Below are positions 9,092-18,243 of a DNA stretch of 64,000 nucleotides, one piece after another (position 1 is the first letter of the stretch; every line of letters begins with the position of its first letter). This DNA is from Novisyntrophococcus fermenticellae. GTDB lineage: Bacteria; Bacillota; Clostridia; Lachnospirales; Lachnospiraceae. The stretch spans positions 1,674,001-1,738,000 of the forward strand of contig NZ_CP076458.1 of the NCBI RefSeq assembly GCF_018866245.1, read 5' to 3'. Under the pieces are notes generated by a model that did no database searches, was not told the origin of the DNA, and saw only the letters and a program-made list of their open reading frames with translations. Position numbers and translations under genes: made by a program.

Positions 9092-9448
9092 TTATGTAGT
9101 GAGTTCCAGGCTGATTTTCAGGGCATAATCCACCTGACGCAAAAGGTCAGGGCGCAGGTGACAGATTTTTTCTTTTAACCGCCGCTTATCGATGGTCCGC
9201 AGCTGTTCCAGCAAAATTACAGAGTCACGCACAATCTCGTAGGATGAGGAATCGATTTCAATATGTGTCGGTAGTTTGGCTTTGTTCATCTTAGATGTTA
9301 TAGCTGCACAGATTACTGTAGGGCTATGTTTGTTCCCAATATCATTTTGTATAATTAATACAGGACGAATTCCGCCCTGTTCACTTCCTACCACGGGTCT
9401 TAAATCCGCGTAAAAAATATCGCCTCTTCTAATTACCACTTTTTTCAC
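9092..9448 (-). CDS. ndoA: MazF/NdoA-type endoribonuclease (toxin)
   Basis: The protein is about 115-118 residues and very close to B. subtilis NdoA (EndoA): [37 protein letters not shown] and [14 protein letters not shown] are all present. Such enzymes cut mRNA at short specific sequences and are normally held by an antitoxin. The frame opens with GTG at 9446-9448, overlapping the nnr stop (GTGA). A second GTG three codons in (9439) aligns better with NdoA and is ten bases from GGAG, so it may be the true start. No antitoxin gene lies directly upstream; the neighbour is nnr. Confidence 0.93.
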   Translation of the reverse strand: MKKVVIRRGDIFYADLRPVVGSEQGGIRPVLIIQNDIGNKHSPTVICAAITSKMNKAKLPTHIEIDSSSYEIVRDSVILLEQLRTIDKRRLKEKICHLRPDLLRQVDYALKISLELTT

Positions 9449-11043
9449 ACTCCGATTTTATGTGTTTTACTACAAGTATTTCCAAAAAATCCGGATGTAT
9501 TCAATGTCTTATTACAGTTTTGACTATGCAAAGCTTCTATTTTTTCGTTTTGTATTGTCAATTCTTCAATCAGATCTGAAGCCAGTACTCCTGCTTTGGA
9601 AAGGCGCATGGATGCCCGTTGTCCTAAGAGACCGTGCAAATAGACGGTAAAGGGTACTATATGTATATCATTGTGACCATCCGTCTGGGCCAGAAGTCCA
9701 AGAATGAGTCCGGTAAGAACATCTCCACTTCCGGCAGTTGCAAGGGCGGAGTTTCCGGAAGTATTGATATAGCCGGTTCCATCCGGCATCATGGTCAGCG
9801 TCCTTGCATCTTTACAAATACAGGTAACACCGTAATTGCATATAAAGGCGCCGGCCGCTTCGTAAAGATTGGATTTTAACTCTGATACAGATATCCCGGT
9901 AAGTCTGGAAAATTCTCCTATATGGGGCGTTAGAATGCATGGGGGAGCTGCCATCTTCAGCAGACTCATATGTAAACTGAGCAGGTTTAGGGCATCAGCA
10001 TCTATAACGCACGGTTTTTGGCCTTTATGATTCAGGACATATTCCAGGATTCGGGCCGCATAAGGCTCTGTGGAAATTCCCGGACCAATACCGATTACAT
10101 CCGCCCATTCCATATCCTTTTGAAGCCTGTGAGTTACTGGTTCCGAAGGTTCATAGACGGACAGAAGAGCTTCAGGCAGACTGGTAAGCAGCAGATCCCG
10201 GTTCTCCGTGGTTGTATAAATTTTCAGCATTCCGGCCCCCGCTCTGAGACAGGCTCTCCCCGAAAGAATAGCTGCCCCTGCCATAGTCCCGGAACCTGCG
10301 ATTAAAAGTACCTTTCCAAATGTTCCTTTATTGCCGCTCTCCATCCTTATGGGGAGACGAAGCAAATCTTCTTCCTCCGGTTTGAACAACGGAAGTTCCG
10401 GCTCTGCTTCCCGGAAGTTTCCAGTTTCATATATACCGATATCTGCAACCGTTATCTTTCCGGCGCAGGTTTGTCCATGCCCCAGCAGCAAACCAGGCTT
10501 TAAAAAGGCAAACGTCACAGTTTCTTCCGCCCGAATCACCCCGCCCATCACAGCACCGGTATCCGCGTGAAGCCCTGACGGTATATCCACAGCCACTACA
10601 GGAGTCTTTGAAAAATTAATCTGCTCCACAATTTTCAATAAATTCCCGGTAATTGGCCGTGCAAGTCCAACACCAAAGACAGCATCCACTATAACAGTAT
10701 ATTCACCATAGTCTGGATTTGTGACAAAATTGACCTGGTAATTTCGGGCAATTTGTACCTGCGTTTTCATACCATCACTATATTTCTCAGGGTGGGCGGC
10801 TGTAAAGACAGAGACCTTGTATCCCTTCAGATGAAGAATACGGGCCGCCGCCACGCCATCCCCGCCATTGTTGCCACTTCCACAGACAACCAATATATTA
10901 TCTGTTGCATAACGTCCGCTTTGCAGGCAGTCCACTACAGCCAGTGCAGCCTGTTCCATCAGAACAGGAGAAGGAATCCCTATGTTCTCTATCGTATAAG
11001 CATCTAACGCTTTCATATGGCGGCTGGAAATAACTCTTTTCAC
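9445..11043 (-). CDS. nnr: bifunctional NAD(P)H-hydrate epimerase / ADP-dependent dehydratase
   Basis: The 532-residue protein repairs hydrated NADH and NADPH. The N-terminal YjeF_N epimerase domain (about 1-215) has [17 protein letters not shown]. The C-terminal ribokinase-like dehydratase domain (about 230-500) has [27 protein letters not shown] and [12 protein letters not shown]. The start is GTG at 11043, six bases after AAAGGAG. About 30 residues after the domain (from EALHSQNC) look unrelated to it and overlap the approach to mazF. Lying between rex and ndoA, it is probably transcribed with ndoA. Confidence 0.92.
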   Translation of the reverse strand: MKRVISSRHMKALDAYTIENIGIPSPVLMEQAALAVVDCLQSGRYATDNILVVCGSGNNGGDGVAAARILHLKGYKVSVFTAAHPEKYSDGMKTQVQIARNYQVNFVTNPDYGEYTVIVDAVFGVGLARPITGNLLKIVEQINFSKTPVVAVDIPSGLHADTGAVMGGVIRAEETVTFAFLKPGLLLGHGQTCAGKITVADIGIYETGNFREAEPELPLFKPEEEDLLRLPIRMESGNKGTFGKVLLIAGSGTMAGAAILSGRACLRAGAGMLKIYTTTENRDLLLTSLPEALLSVYEPSEPVTHRLQKDMEWADVIGIGPGISTEPYAARILEYVLNHKGQKPCVIDADALNLLSLHMSLLKMAAPPCILTPHIGEFSRLTGISVSELKSNLYEAAGAFICNYGVTCICKDARTLTMMPDGTGYINTSGNSALATAGSGDVLTGLILGLLAQTDGHNDIHIVPFTVYLHGLLGQRASMRLSKAGVLASDLIEELTIQNEKIEALHSQNCNKTLNTSGFFGNTCSKTHKIGV

Positions 11044-11080
11044 AACAATCTCCTTTCTACATGTTTGTTACAGATATGGC

Positions 11081-11149
11081 AAAACTGCTGATGTATTGAC
11101 CCGGAGCGTGTTTGAAGCACACTCTGGCGGGCGTCACATCAGCAGTTTT
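11081..11149. terminator. large branched hairpin between rex and nnr
   Basis: AAAACTGCTGATG (11081-11093) pairs perfectly with CATCAGCAGTTTT (11137-11149). Inside the loop CCGGAGCGTG and CACACTCTGG form a second, imperfect hairpin. Runs of T at both ends suit termination in either direction. It ends rex transcription or attenuates read-through into nnr. Confidence 0.6.
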
Positions 11150-11166
11150 TTCCAGGTTACAACGCT

Positions 11167-11820
11167 TTACGTGTTTTTTACCTCTGTCTCTTTCGTTGTC
11201 AGATTATATGACAGGCGCATCAGACTTTCTGCAAGATGCACATTCTCCACAACCACATCCGGCGGCAATAATAAATTTAAATCCGTATGTGCAAAGTTCC
11301 AGATTGCCTTCACGCCATTTGCAACCAATAGTTCTGCCATAGCCACAGATTCTGTCTTAGGGAGCGTAAGCGCCGCAATCTCAACATTCTTTGTCTTAAT
11401 AAATGCAGGCAATTCGTCTGTCATGCGTACCTCTATCCCGCGAATCATCATGCCCTTCATGGCAGGGTTAATATCAAACAGTGCAACCGTCTTGAAACCG
11501 CTGCGCTCAAAAGATGTATAGTTGGCAAGTGCCTGTCCGAGATTACCTGCACCAACGATAATCATATTATGTGTACGGTCCAATCCCAGAATTTTACCTA
11601 TTTCATTATATAAATGTCTTACGTTATAGCCGTAACCCTGCTGACCGAAACCACCGAAATTATTCAGGTCCTGTCTGATCTGAGAGGCGGTAACCTTCAT
11701 GCGGTCACTGAGTTCTCCTGATGAGATACGCTCTACCCCATCTTCAAGCAGCTCACCTAAATATCGATAATAACGGGGCAATCGTTTTATTACAGCTTTT
11801 GAAATCCCTTTTGCATCCAA
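11167..11820 (-). CDS. rex: redox-sensing transcriptional repressor Rex
   Basis: The 217-residue homodimeric repressor senses the NADH/NAD+ ratio. The N-terminal winged helix has RLPRYYRYL and ASQIRQDLNNFGGFGQQGYGY, and the Rossmann part has IIVGAGNLGQALANY near residue 90. The TTG at 11818-11820 is chosen as start because AGGAGG lies eight bases upstream, and it gives the usual family N-terminus (DAKGISKAVIKRL). Longer ATG forms would place that ribosome site inside the gene. The adjacency of an ABC-F gene matches the ydiF-rex neighbourhood of B. subtilis. A palindrome overlapping its own promoter suggests autoregulation. Confidence 0.95.
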   Translation of the reverse strand: MDAKGISKAVIKRLPRYYRYLGELLEDGVERISSGELSDRMKVTASQIRQDLNNFGGFGQQGYGYNVRHLYNEIGKILGLDRTHNMIIVGAGNLGQALANYTSFERSGFKTVALFDINPAMKGMMIRGIEVRMTDELPAFIKTKNVEIAALTLPKTESVAMAELLVANGVKAIWNFAHTDLNLLLPPDVVVENVHLAESLMRLSYNLTTKETEVKNT

Positions 11821-11856
11821 TTCTTTTTCCTCCTGTAAGGATATCATTTCTCTATT

Positions 11857-11885
11857 AGTATAAGTTATTGACATAACCTTGTCAA
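11857..11885 (-). promoter_or_regulatory. rex promoter with overlapping palindromic operator
   Basis: Minus strand: -35 TTGACA (11880-11885), 17-base spacer, -10 TATACT (11857-11862). The 18-base inverted repeat TTGACATAACCTTGTCAA (11868-11885) covers the -35 and part of the spacer, and has the TTG...CAA ends and 18-base span of Rex boxes. Its inner bases fit the clostridial consensus only partly. Confidence 0.6.
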
Positions 11886-11904
11886 AGAATTCTTGCAAAA
11901 TTTC

Positions 11905-11932
11905 TTGTCAATTTTTATTTTTACGGTATAAT
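11905..11932 (+). promoter_or_regulatory. promoter of the ABC-F gene
   Basis: -35 TTGTCA (11905-11910), 16-base spacer, consensus -10 TATAAT (11927-11932). It sits 34 bases before the ATG and diverges from the rex promoter. Confidence 0.6.
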
Positions 11933-11966
11933 CATAAGAGGCAAAAGTTCAAAGGAGAATTTTAAA

Positions 11967-13879
11967 ATGATCTTATCATGTCAGAATATCAGTAAAAGTT
12001 TTGGAACCACGGAAATTCTTAAAGGTGCATCCTTTCATATAGAGGCCCATGAAAAATCCGCATTAATTGGGATTAACGGTGCAGGGAAATCTACTTTTCT
12101 AAAAATTATCATGGGGGAGATCCCGGCGGAACACGGTGATGTGATTCTGGCAAAGGGGGCTACGATAGGATATCTTGCACAGCATCAGGAGATTTCCGGA
12201 GAACATACAATTTATGAGGAAGTTCTGGAATCAAAGAAAGAACTTATAGAAATGGAAGAAAAAATCCGTTCCCTGGAACAGCAGATGCAGTCTGCCGCTC
12301 CGGATGAGCTGGAAAGCCTGATGAATACTTATACCCGCCTGAATCATACATTTGAACTGGAAAATGGTTACGCATATCGAAGTGAAGTTGTCGGTGTCTT
12401 AAAAGGTCTGGGCTTTGCGGAAGATGAGTTTTCAAAGCTTGTATCCACACTTTCCGGCGGTCAGAAAACCAGAGTCGCGCTGGGAAAATTACTTCTCACC
12501 AAGCCGGATATCATCCTGTTGGATGAGCCGACCAACCACCTGGATATGGATTCCATCACCTGGCTGGAAACCTACCTTATGAACTATTCAGGGGCTGTAT
12601 TAATTGTCTCTCATGACCGCTATTTTCTGGACCGTGTTGTTACGAAGATTATCGAGATCGATAATGGAACTGTTTGTTCATTCGATGGAAACTATCACGC
12701 TTACAGTGAAAAAAAGGCGCTACAAAGGCAGGCTGCTCTGCATGCATACATGAATCAGCAGCAGGAAATCAAGCATCAGGAACAGGTTATTGCCAAGCTT
12801 AGGTCTTTTAACCGTGAAAAATCCATCCGCCGTGCAGAAAGCCGTGAAAAGATGCTGGATAAAATTGAAGTTTTAGATAAGCCGGCAGAGGTTCGTGCTG
12901 ATATGAGAATCGTTCTGGAGCCTCGTGTTATCAGCGGAAATGATGTTTTGCATGTGGAGCATCTTTCCAAAGGCTTTCGCTTCGAACCCTTGTTTTCGGA
13001 TTTGAATTTTGATATTAAACGTGGAGAAAGAGTTGCAATTATCGGCAATAATGGAACCGGAAAAACCACAATATTAAAAATCTTAAATCAGGCACTGCAG
13101 CCGGATGAAGGACAATTCACTTTGGGCAGTAAAGTGCAAATTGGTTATTACGATCAGGAACACCATGTACTTCATATGGAAAAGACAATCTTTGAAGAGA
13201 TCTCCGACACCTATCCCAGTCTGAGTAATACAGAAATCCGTAATGTCCTGGCGGCTTTTTTATTTACGGAAGACGAGGTCTTTAAGCAGATTAAGACATT
13301 GAGCGGTGGCGAACGGGACGGATATCACTTGCAAAGCTCATGCTTTCTGAAGCAAATTTTCTGATTCTTGATGAACCAACGAATCATCTGGATATTGTGT
13401 CGAAAGAGATTCTGGAAAGTGCCCTGAACAGCTATTCAGGAACGGTACTCTACGTCTCGCATGACCGGTATTTTATCAATCAGACAGCCACAAGAATTCT
13501 GGAGCTGACCAACAAAACTCTTGTTAATTACATTGGTAATTATGATTATTACCTGGAAAAAAAGGATGTTTTAACAAATGCCTATGCTGCTTCCGACAAG
13601 CAAACTCCCTCCCTGATTCCTTCCGAATCTGAAACCAAAGTGGACTGGAAGGCGCAAAAGCAGGAACAGGCCAGACAGCGAAAACGTGAAAATGATCTTA
13701 ACAAATGCGAGGCTGAAATAGAAAAGCTTGAAAAAAAAGATGCTGAAATTGATGAAGAGATGAGCCGCCCTGAAGTATCCACGGATGTTGCACGCTGTAT
13801 CGAGCTTTCCAATAAAAAGGCAGACATTTCCAGGATGCTGGAACAGCTTTATGAAGAGTGGGAAGAATTGTCTCTTTAA
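11967..13879 (+). pseudogene. ABC-F family ATPase (YdiF-like), frameshifted
   Basis: Two overlapping reading frames (11967-13364 and 13340-13879) together encode one 637-residue ABC-F protein. The first carries Walker A GINGAGKST, LSGGQKTRVALGKLLL and LDEPTNHLD, the linker, and the second Walker A GNNGTGKTT. The second frame resumes at LMLSEANFLILDEPTNHLD and ends in a charged coiled coil. The break lies in the second signature motif: LSGGER should continue GRISLAKLM, but the GGG at 13315-13317 is one G short. ABC-F proteins act on the ribosome, some giving antibiotic resistance. Either the gene is newly inactivated or the sequence has a one-base error; all other positions look intact. Confidence 0.85.
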
Positions 13880-13895
13880 TAAAATATAAAGCGAT

Positions 13896-13931
13896 AAAGC
13901 GGCTTGTCATAGATTTGGACAAGCCACTTTT
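13896..13931 (+). terminator. terminator after the ABC-F gene
   Basis: AAAGCGGCTTGTC pairs with GACAAGCCACTTT around a nine-base loop, followed by TTTTG. It sits between the convergent ABC-F and icd genes and could serve both directions. Confidence 0.75.
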
Positions 13932-13952
13932 GTACAAAGGGTATAGATATAC

Positions 13953-15155
13953 CTATTCAAGTCTTTCACGAATCGCTAATATGAAATCCCTGCTGTTTAA
14001 TACCGCAGGATTCGAAATTGAAGTAATCAATGCCAGATCCTTCGTCATCTTACCACTCTCTATGGTTTCCAGGGTTGCTTTCTCCAGTCTGTCTGCAAAA
14101 GACATCAATTCTTTATTTCCATCCAGCTCCCCTCGCTTGCGTAAAGCTCCGCTCCATGCAAAAATGGTTGCAACAGAATTCGTTGAAGTCTCTTCTCCCT
14201 TTAGGTGCTTATAATAATGACGCTGTACGGTTCCATGTGCGGCCTCATACTCATAGCAGCCATCCGGTGATACCAGTACTGAGGTCATCATGGCCAGTGA
14301 TCCAAAAGCGGATGATATCATGTCACTCATAACATCCCCGTCATAATTCTTACATGCCCAGATAAATCCGCCCTGAGCCTTCATAATGCGTGCTACCGCA
14401 TCATCAATCAGTGTATAGAAATAGGTGATGCCTGCTTTCTCAAACCGTTCTTTATATTGACTTTCATATAAGGCTGCAAAAATATCTTTAAATCTGTGAT
14501 CATATTTTTTCGAGATTGTATCCTTGGTTGAAAACCACAGATCCTGCCTTGAATCCAACGCATATTCAAAACAGCTTTTTGCAAAACTTTCGATGGACAC
14601 ATCCAGATTATGCTGTCCCTGTACAACCCCGCCTGATTTAAAATCATGGACCTCTATCGTCTGTTCTGCGGAACCATCTTCCGGTGCATATACCAGCTTA
14701 ACCACACCCGGAGCCGGTATCACCATCTCAACATTTTTATACACGTCACCGTATGCATGTCTTGCAATCGTTATGGGTTTTTTCCAATTCTTTACGCAGG
14801 GTTCAATTCCTTTTACTACAATCGGGGTACGGAATACTGTACCATCCAAAATTGCACGAATCGTTCCATTCGGACTCTTCCACATCTCTTTCAGATTATA
14901 TTCTTTCATGCGGTCAGCATTGGGAGTAATTGTTGCACACTTTACGGCTACTCCATACTTTCGGGCTGCATTTGCAGAGTCAAATGTAACCTGGTCGTTC
15001 GTATCATTACGGTTTTCAAGGCCCAGATCAAAGTATCTGGTGTTTAAGTCAATATACGGTTTTAGTAATTCGTCCTTGATGATCTGCCATAATATGCGTG
15101 TCATCTCATCTCCGTCCATCTCTACCAATGGTGTCTGCATTTTGATTTTTTCCAT
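13953..15155 (-). CDS. icd: NADP-dependent isocitrate dehydrogenase (homodimeric, eukaryote-like type)
   Basis: The 400-residue enzyme oxidatively decarboxylates isocitrate to 2-oxoglutarate. It belongs to the eukaryote-like class II group: [18 protein letters not shown] at the N-terminus, [17 protein letters not shown] in the active-site region and YDGDVMSDM with the metal-binding aspartates. The ATG at 15155 has AGGAGG at the right distance, whereas a longer frame from 15203 does not. It is the last gene of a unit Re-citrate synthase-GntR-icd (gaps of 21 and 19 bases) that makes 2-oxoglutarate for glutamate. Aconitase is not in the window. Confidence 0.95.
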   Translation of the reverse strand: MEKIKMQTPLVEMDGDEMTRILWQIIKDELLKPYIDLNTRYFDLGLENRNDTNDQVTFDSANAARKYGVAVKCATITPNADRMKEYNLKEMWKSPNGTIRAILDGTVFRTPIVVKGIEPCVKNWKKPITIARHAYGDVYKNVEMVIPAPGVVKLVYAPEDGSAEQTIEVHDFKSGGVVQGQHNLDVSIESFAKSCFEYALDSRQDLWFSTKDTISKKYDHRFKDIFAALYESQYKERFEKAGITYFYTLIDDAVARIMKAQGGFIWACKNYDGDVMSDMISSAFGSLAMMTSVLVSPDGCYEYEAAHGTVQRHYYKHLKGEETSTNSVATIFAWSGALRKRGELDGNKELMSFADRLEKATLETIESGKMTKDLALITSISNPAVLNSRDFILAIRERLE

Positions 15156-15174
15156 GATTCCTCCTGATTTTGGT

Positions 15175-15852
15175 TTACTGATGAAGCAATGAATCAATAT
15201 CATACTGCTTCAGGTTCTCCATTGTATTAAGAATGTGTTGTGTTGCAAGGTACTCAGCCTTATCCTCGTCCTGCTCCCGGATTGCATCCAGTATTTCCTT
15301 ATGCTCTTCACTGCTCCTGGTGGAGCGGCTGTGATTTTGGATGGAAAGTTTTCTTACCTTCTGAACATATTGATGATACTGAGACAACAGCGATGAGAGC
15401 ATTCTGCTGTGGCATGCCTCATACATCAGTTCATGAAAGTGGGTGTCCTGTTCATAAACCTGTTCGTAATGCTCTTTTCCGGCATGAAACTCCGAAAGTA
15501 TGATAACCTCCTCCATAGCCTGCAGTTCTTCCTTCGTTACCCTCTTGGCTGCCCATCTGGCACAAAGGCCTTCCAATCTGGAACGAATCAGATAGATATC
15601 CTCCACATCCTCTGCTGCAATACCTTTTACAAAGGCCCCTTTGTTTGGTATAATATCCACCAGATCCTCCAGAGCCAGCTGGCGCAGAGCCTCCCGTACC
15701 GGTGTTCTGGACACACCTAATTTCTCTCCCAGGGAATTTTCTACCAGTTCTTCACCCTGTTGATATGTTCCACTCAAAATATCCTCCCTGATACTTTGAT
15801 ATACCTTTCCTCGCAGGGAAGAAGCTGAACTTGTCATATTACCTGCCTCCAT
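15175..15852 (-). CDS. GntR family transcriptional regulator, FadR/FCD subfamily
   Basis: The 225-residue regulator has an N-terminal winged helix (about 12-75, with [24 protein letters not shown]) and a C-terminal all-helical FCD ligand domain (about 85-210) whose Asp/His residues usually hold a metal and a carboxylate effector. It sits between the Re-citrate synthase gene and icd. The operon promoter carries a perfect ATTGTATACAAT palindrome typical of this subfamily, so it probably controls its own operon. A tricarboxylate or 2-oxoglutarate would be a natural effector, but that is a guess. Confidence 0.9.
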   Translation of the reverse strand: MEAGNMTSSASSLRGKVYQSIREDILSGTYQQGEELVENSLGEKLGVSRTPVREALRQLALEDLVDIIPNKGAFVKGIAAEDVEDIYLIRSRLEGLCARWAAKRVTKEELQAMEEVIILSEFHAGKEHYEQVYEQDTHFHELMYEACHSRMLSSLLSQYHQYVQKVRKLSIQNHSRSTRSSEEHKEILDAIREQDEDKAEYLATQHILNTMENLKQYDIDSLLHQ

Positions 15853-15873
15853 AGTTACAATACTTCGTATCGA

Positions 15874-17262
15874 TTATAACGTAATCTGTAGTCTTTCACA
15901 AGCCTCTTTTACGCTGCTTTCCAATTCCCCGTTCGTCATGACCGTAACACGGCCGTCTTCGTATTGATTATCTACCCATGCCTTAATCATAGCCACGAGC
16001 TCAGAGGTTTTGTCAATCTTGTTCTCCCCGGACAGCTTATAATGTGTATTGACCCAGTGCGCAATACCCGCAAGACCTGAAGTATTTGACACTGCTACTT
16101 CCACAGGACGATTCAGAATTTTCTCCGTATCAAAAATGTTGTAAATTTCTTCATTCTTCAAAAGTCCGTCCGCATGGATACCTGCACGGGTAATATTAAA
16201 ATGTTTTCCGACAAATGGGGTTCTCTCAGGGATTTCGTATCCGATTTCTCTTTCATAATATTCTGCAAGCTCCGTAATGACCCTTGGATCCATGCCGCCA
16301 AAATCACCTTTTAGCTGCGCATATTCAAAAACCATAGCCTCAAGAGGGGTATTTCCAGTACGTTCACCGATTCCGAATAAGGAGCAGTTTACCCCGCTTG
16401 ATCCATAGAGCCAGGCGGTTGTGGAGTTGCTGACTGCCTTATAAAAATCATTATGTCCGTGCCATTCAATCAGCTCACTCGGTACGCCAGCATGTGTCAT
16501 AAGACCATAGATAATTCCCTGTACAGAACGTGGTATCACCGCACCAGCATAGTTGACGCCATATCCCATGGTATCACAACAGCGTATTTTAACCGGTATC
16601 TGATACTGTTCCATCAGTTTCATCAATTCCAGGCAGAATGGGATTACATATCCATAGATGTCTGCACGTGTGATGTCTTCCAGATGACATCTTGGACTGA
16701 TACCAGTATCAAGACATTCCCGGATTACGCTGAGATAGTGTTCCATTGCCTGTTTCCGGGTCATCTTCATCTTGTAAAAAATATGATAATCCGAGCAGCT
16801 GACCAGAATACCTGTCTCTTTCATGCCCAGGGCTTTTACAAGTTCAAAATCCTTTTTACTGGCCCGGATCCAACTGGTCACCTCGGGAAACTCATATCCT
16901 CTCTCTATACACTTATAAACTGCATCCCGGTCTTTTTTACTGTAAAGGAAAAATTCGGACTGTCTAATCTTACCCTGTGGCCCGCCCAGATGGTGCAGAT
17001 AATCAAAGATGCTCACAATCTGTTCCGTCGTATAGGGAGCCCTCGATTGCTGCCCATCACGAAATGTAGTATCTGTAATCCAGATCTCGGCAGGCATATG
17101 GTGTGGTACAATTCGATCATTAAATGCGATTTTGGGTACCTCATTGTAAGGAAACAGATTACGGAATACATTTGGTGTGTCTACATCCACCAAAGGGTAC
17201 ATGTGCTCTTCCAGTTCTAAAAGATTTGTTTTTCCATTCATTTTCACGGGTCTGTTTTGCAT
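15874..17262 (-). CDS. citrate (Re)-synthase, homocitrate/isopropylmalate synthase-like
   Basis: The 462-residue protein belongs to the HMGL/DRE-TIM family rather than to ordinary Si-citrate synthases. It has the D-T-T-F-R-D-G motif (TDTTFRDGQQSRAPYT, near residue 65), metal-binding HGHND and a C-terminal region ending in NGELESSVKEAC. The long N-terminal part and overall pattern fit the Re-citrate synthase known from Clostridium kluyveri, which makes citrate from acetyl-CoA and oxaloacetate with opposite facial specificity. Co-location with icd supports citrate over homocitrate synthesis. GGGAG lies nine bases before the ATG. Specificity is inferred, not proven. Confidence 0.82.
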   Translation of the reverse strand: MQNRPVKMNGKTNLLELEEHMYPLVDVDTPNVFRNLFPYNEVPKIAFNDRIVPHHMPAEIWITDTTFRDGQQSRAPYTTEQIVSIFDYLHHLGGPQGKIRQSEFFLYSKKDRDAVYKCIERGYEFPEVTSWIRASKKDFELVKALGMKETGILVSCSDYHIFYKMKMTRKQAMEHYLSVIRECLDTGISPRCHLEDITRADIYGYVIPFCLELMKLMEQYQIPVKIRCCDTMGYGVNYAGAVIPRSVQGIIYGLMTHAGVPSELIEWHGHNDFYKAVSNSTTAWLYGSSGVNCSLFGIGERTGNTPLEAMVFEYAQLKGDFGGMDPRVITELAEYYEREIGYEIPERTPFVGKHFNITRAGIHADGLLKNEEIYNIFDTEKILNRPVEVAVSNTSGLAGIAHWVNTHYKLSGENKIDKTSELVAMIKAWVDNQYEDGRVTVMTNGELESSVKEACERLQITL

Positions 17263-17297
17263 AATTAAAATCTCCCTTATAATTGTATCTATGTATC

Positions 17298-17336
17298 ATT
17301 GTATACAATAGTACAATTACAAGGGGGATTTGTCAA
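17298..17336 (-). promoter_or_regulatory. promoter and GntR-type operator of the citrate operon
   Basis: Minus strand: -35 TTGACA (17331-17336), 17-base spacer, -10 TACTAT (17308-17313). The perfect 12-base palindrome ATTGTATACAAT (17298-17309) overlaps the -10 and the likely start point. An outer pair AATTGTA (17281-17287) and TACAATT (17312-17318) flanks it. Placement fits repression by the GntR protein encoded in the operon. Confidence 0.65.
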
Positions 17337-17343
17337 TTACTTT

Positions 17344-18174
17344 TTATGTGTAAAGAAACTTCTCCAACTGAAAAAGGCCGTGTCCCTGCTGATTGCGGGG
17401 AAGGCCCAGGTCCCAGGCGGACTGCAGCAGTTTTTCCTTAACCTCCACATTCGTCAGATGCGGTGATTTCTCCAAAAGCAGCGCAATACCTCCCGAAACC
17501 TTTGGAGTGGACATGGAGGTTCCGCTTTTTGCAACGTATTTTCCCTGCCTGACTCCACAGCTCACGATGGACTTTCCAGGTGCTACAATATCCGGCTTGC
17601 AGATGCACTCACTGGTCGGTCCGCGGCCTGAGATTGGAAATACAGATGTAATCATATCGGAGGAGCCTACAGTTATCACTTTTTTACTGCTTCCGGGAGC
17701 GGTAACACTTCCGGGTTTAGGCCCCATATTTCCAGCGGCTGCCACAACCACCAACCCTTTATCCCATACCTTGTCAACTGCATCAATTAAAGATCTGTGA
17801 ATCTTCTCATCCTTTTCTGTAGTTCCTACAGAGATATTTACGATTCTGATACCGTAACGTTTATAGTTATTTAAAACCCAGTCCAGTGCTTCTATAACCA
17901 GTTCCTTCTGTCCATTTCCATACTGATCCAATATCTTCAGAGAAATAATGGAAGCCCCCGGGGCCACACCGGTGTATTTGCCGTAAGCCGCCCTGCCATT
18001 GCCCGCTGCAATCCCCGCGGTATGGGTTCCATGTCCGTTATTGTCGTAAGGAAAATCCCTGTGATCTATAAAATCCTGAAATTCCAAAATTCGGTTGTCA
18101 AAATCCATATGAGGAAAAATACCCGTATCCAAAAATGCGATACCAATCCCTTTCCCTGTTAAATGATCATACAT
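17344..18174 (-). CDS. subtilisin-like serine peptidase (S8), AprX-like catalytic domain
   Basis: The 276-residue protein is essentially a bare subtilase domain. Catalytic Asp16 is in FLDTGIFPH, His48 in NGHGTHTAG, the oxyanion Asn149 in AAAGNMGP and Ser220 in SGTSMSTP. It resembles the AprX catalytic part (LTGKGIGIAFLDTGI). There is no signal peptide and no propeptide, so it is probably cytoplasmic and folds unaided. The ATG at 18174 has only a distant GAGG. The frame stays open upstream into the end of gatB, so an earlier non-ATG start cannot be excluded. It may be the last gene of the aspS-gatCAB transcript. Confidence 0.88.
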   Translation of the reverse strand: MYDHLTGKGIGIAFLDTGIFPHMDFDNRILEFQDFIDHRDFPYDNNGHGTHTAGIAAGNGRAAYGKYTGVAPGASIISLKILDQYGNGQKELVIEALDWVLNNYKRYGIRIVNISVGTTEKDEKIHRSLIDAVDKVWDKGLVVVAAAGNMGPKPGSVTAPGSSKKVITVGSSDMITSVFPISGRGPTSECICKPDIVAPGKSIVSCGVRQGKYVAKSGTSMSTPKVSGGIALLLEKSPHLTNVEVKEKLLQSAWDLGLPRNQQGHGLFQLEKFLYT

Positions 18175-18243
18175 CTATTATGCCTCGAATTCTTCTTCCA
18201 TATAACATATGCACCGGAAATAACAGAGGTAATCTGTATCTTA

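Noticed and set aside
13311..13345. Programmed frameshifting in the ABC-F gene
   Set aside because: No slippery heptamer, downstream pseudoknot or internal ribosome signal is visible, and the family is not known to use it. A one-base loss in a G run explains it better.
14524..15192. Long plus-strand frames opposite icd, gltB, nfnB and Re-citrate synthase
   Set aside because: They lack ribosome sites and recognisable domains and lie antisense to clear enzyme genes; they are shadows of codon bias.
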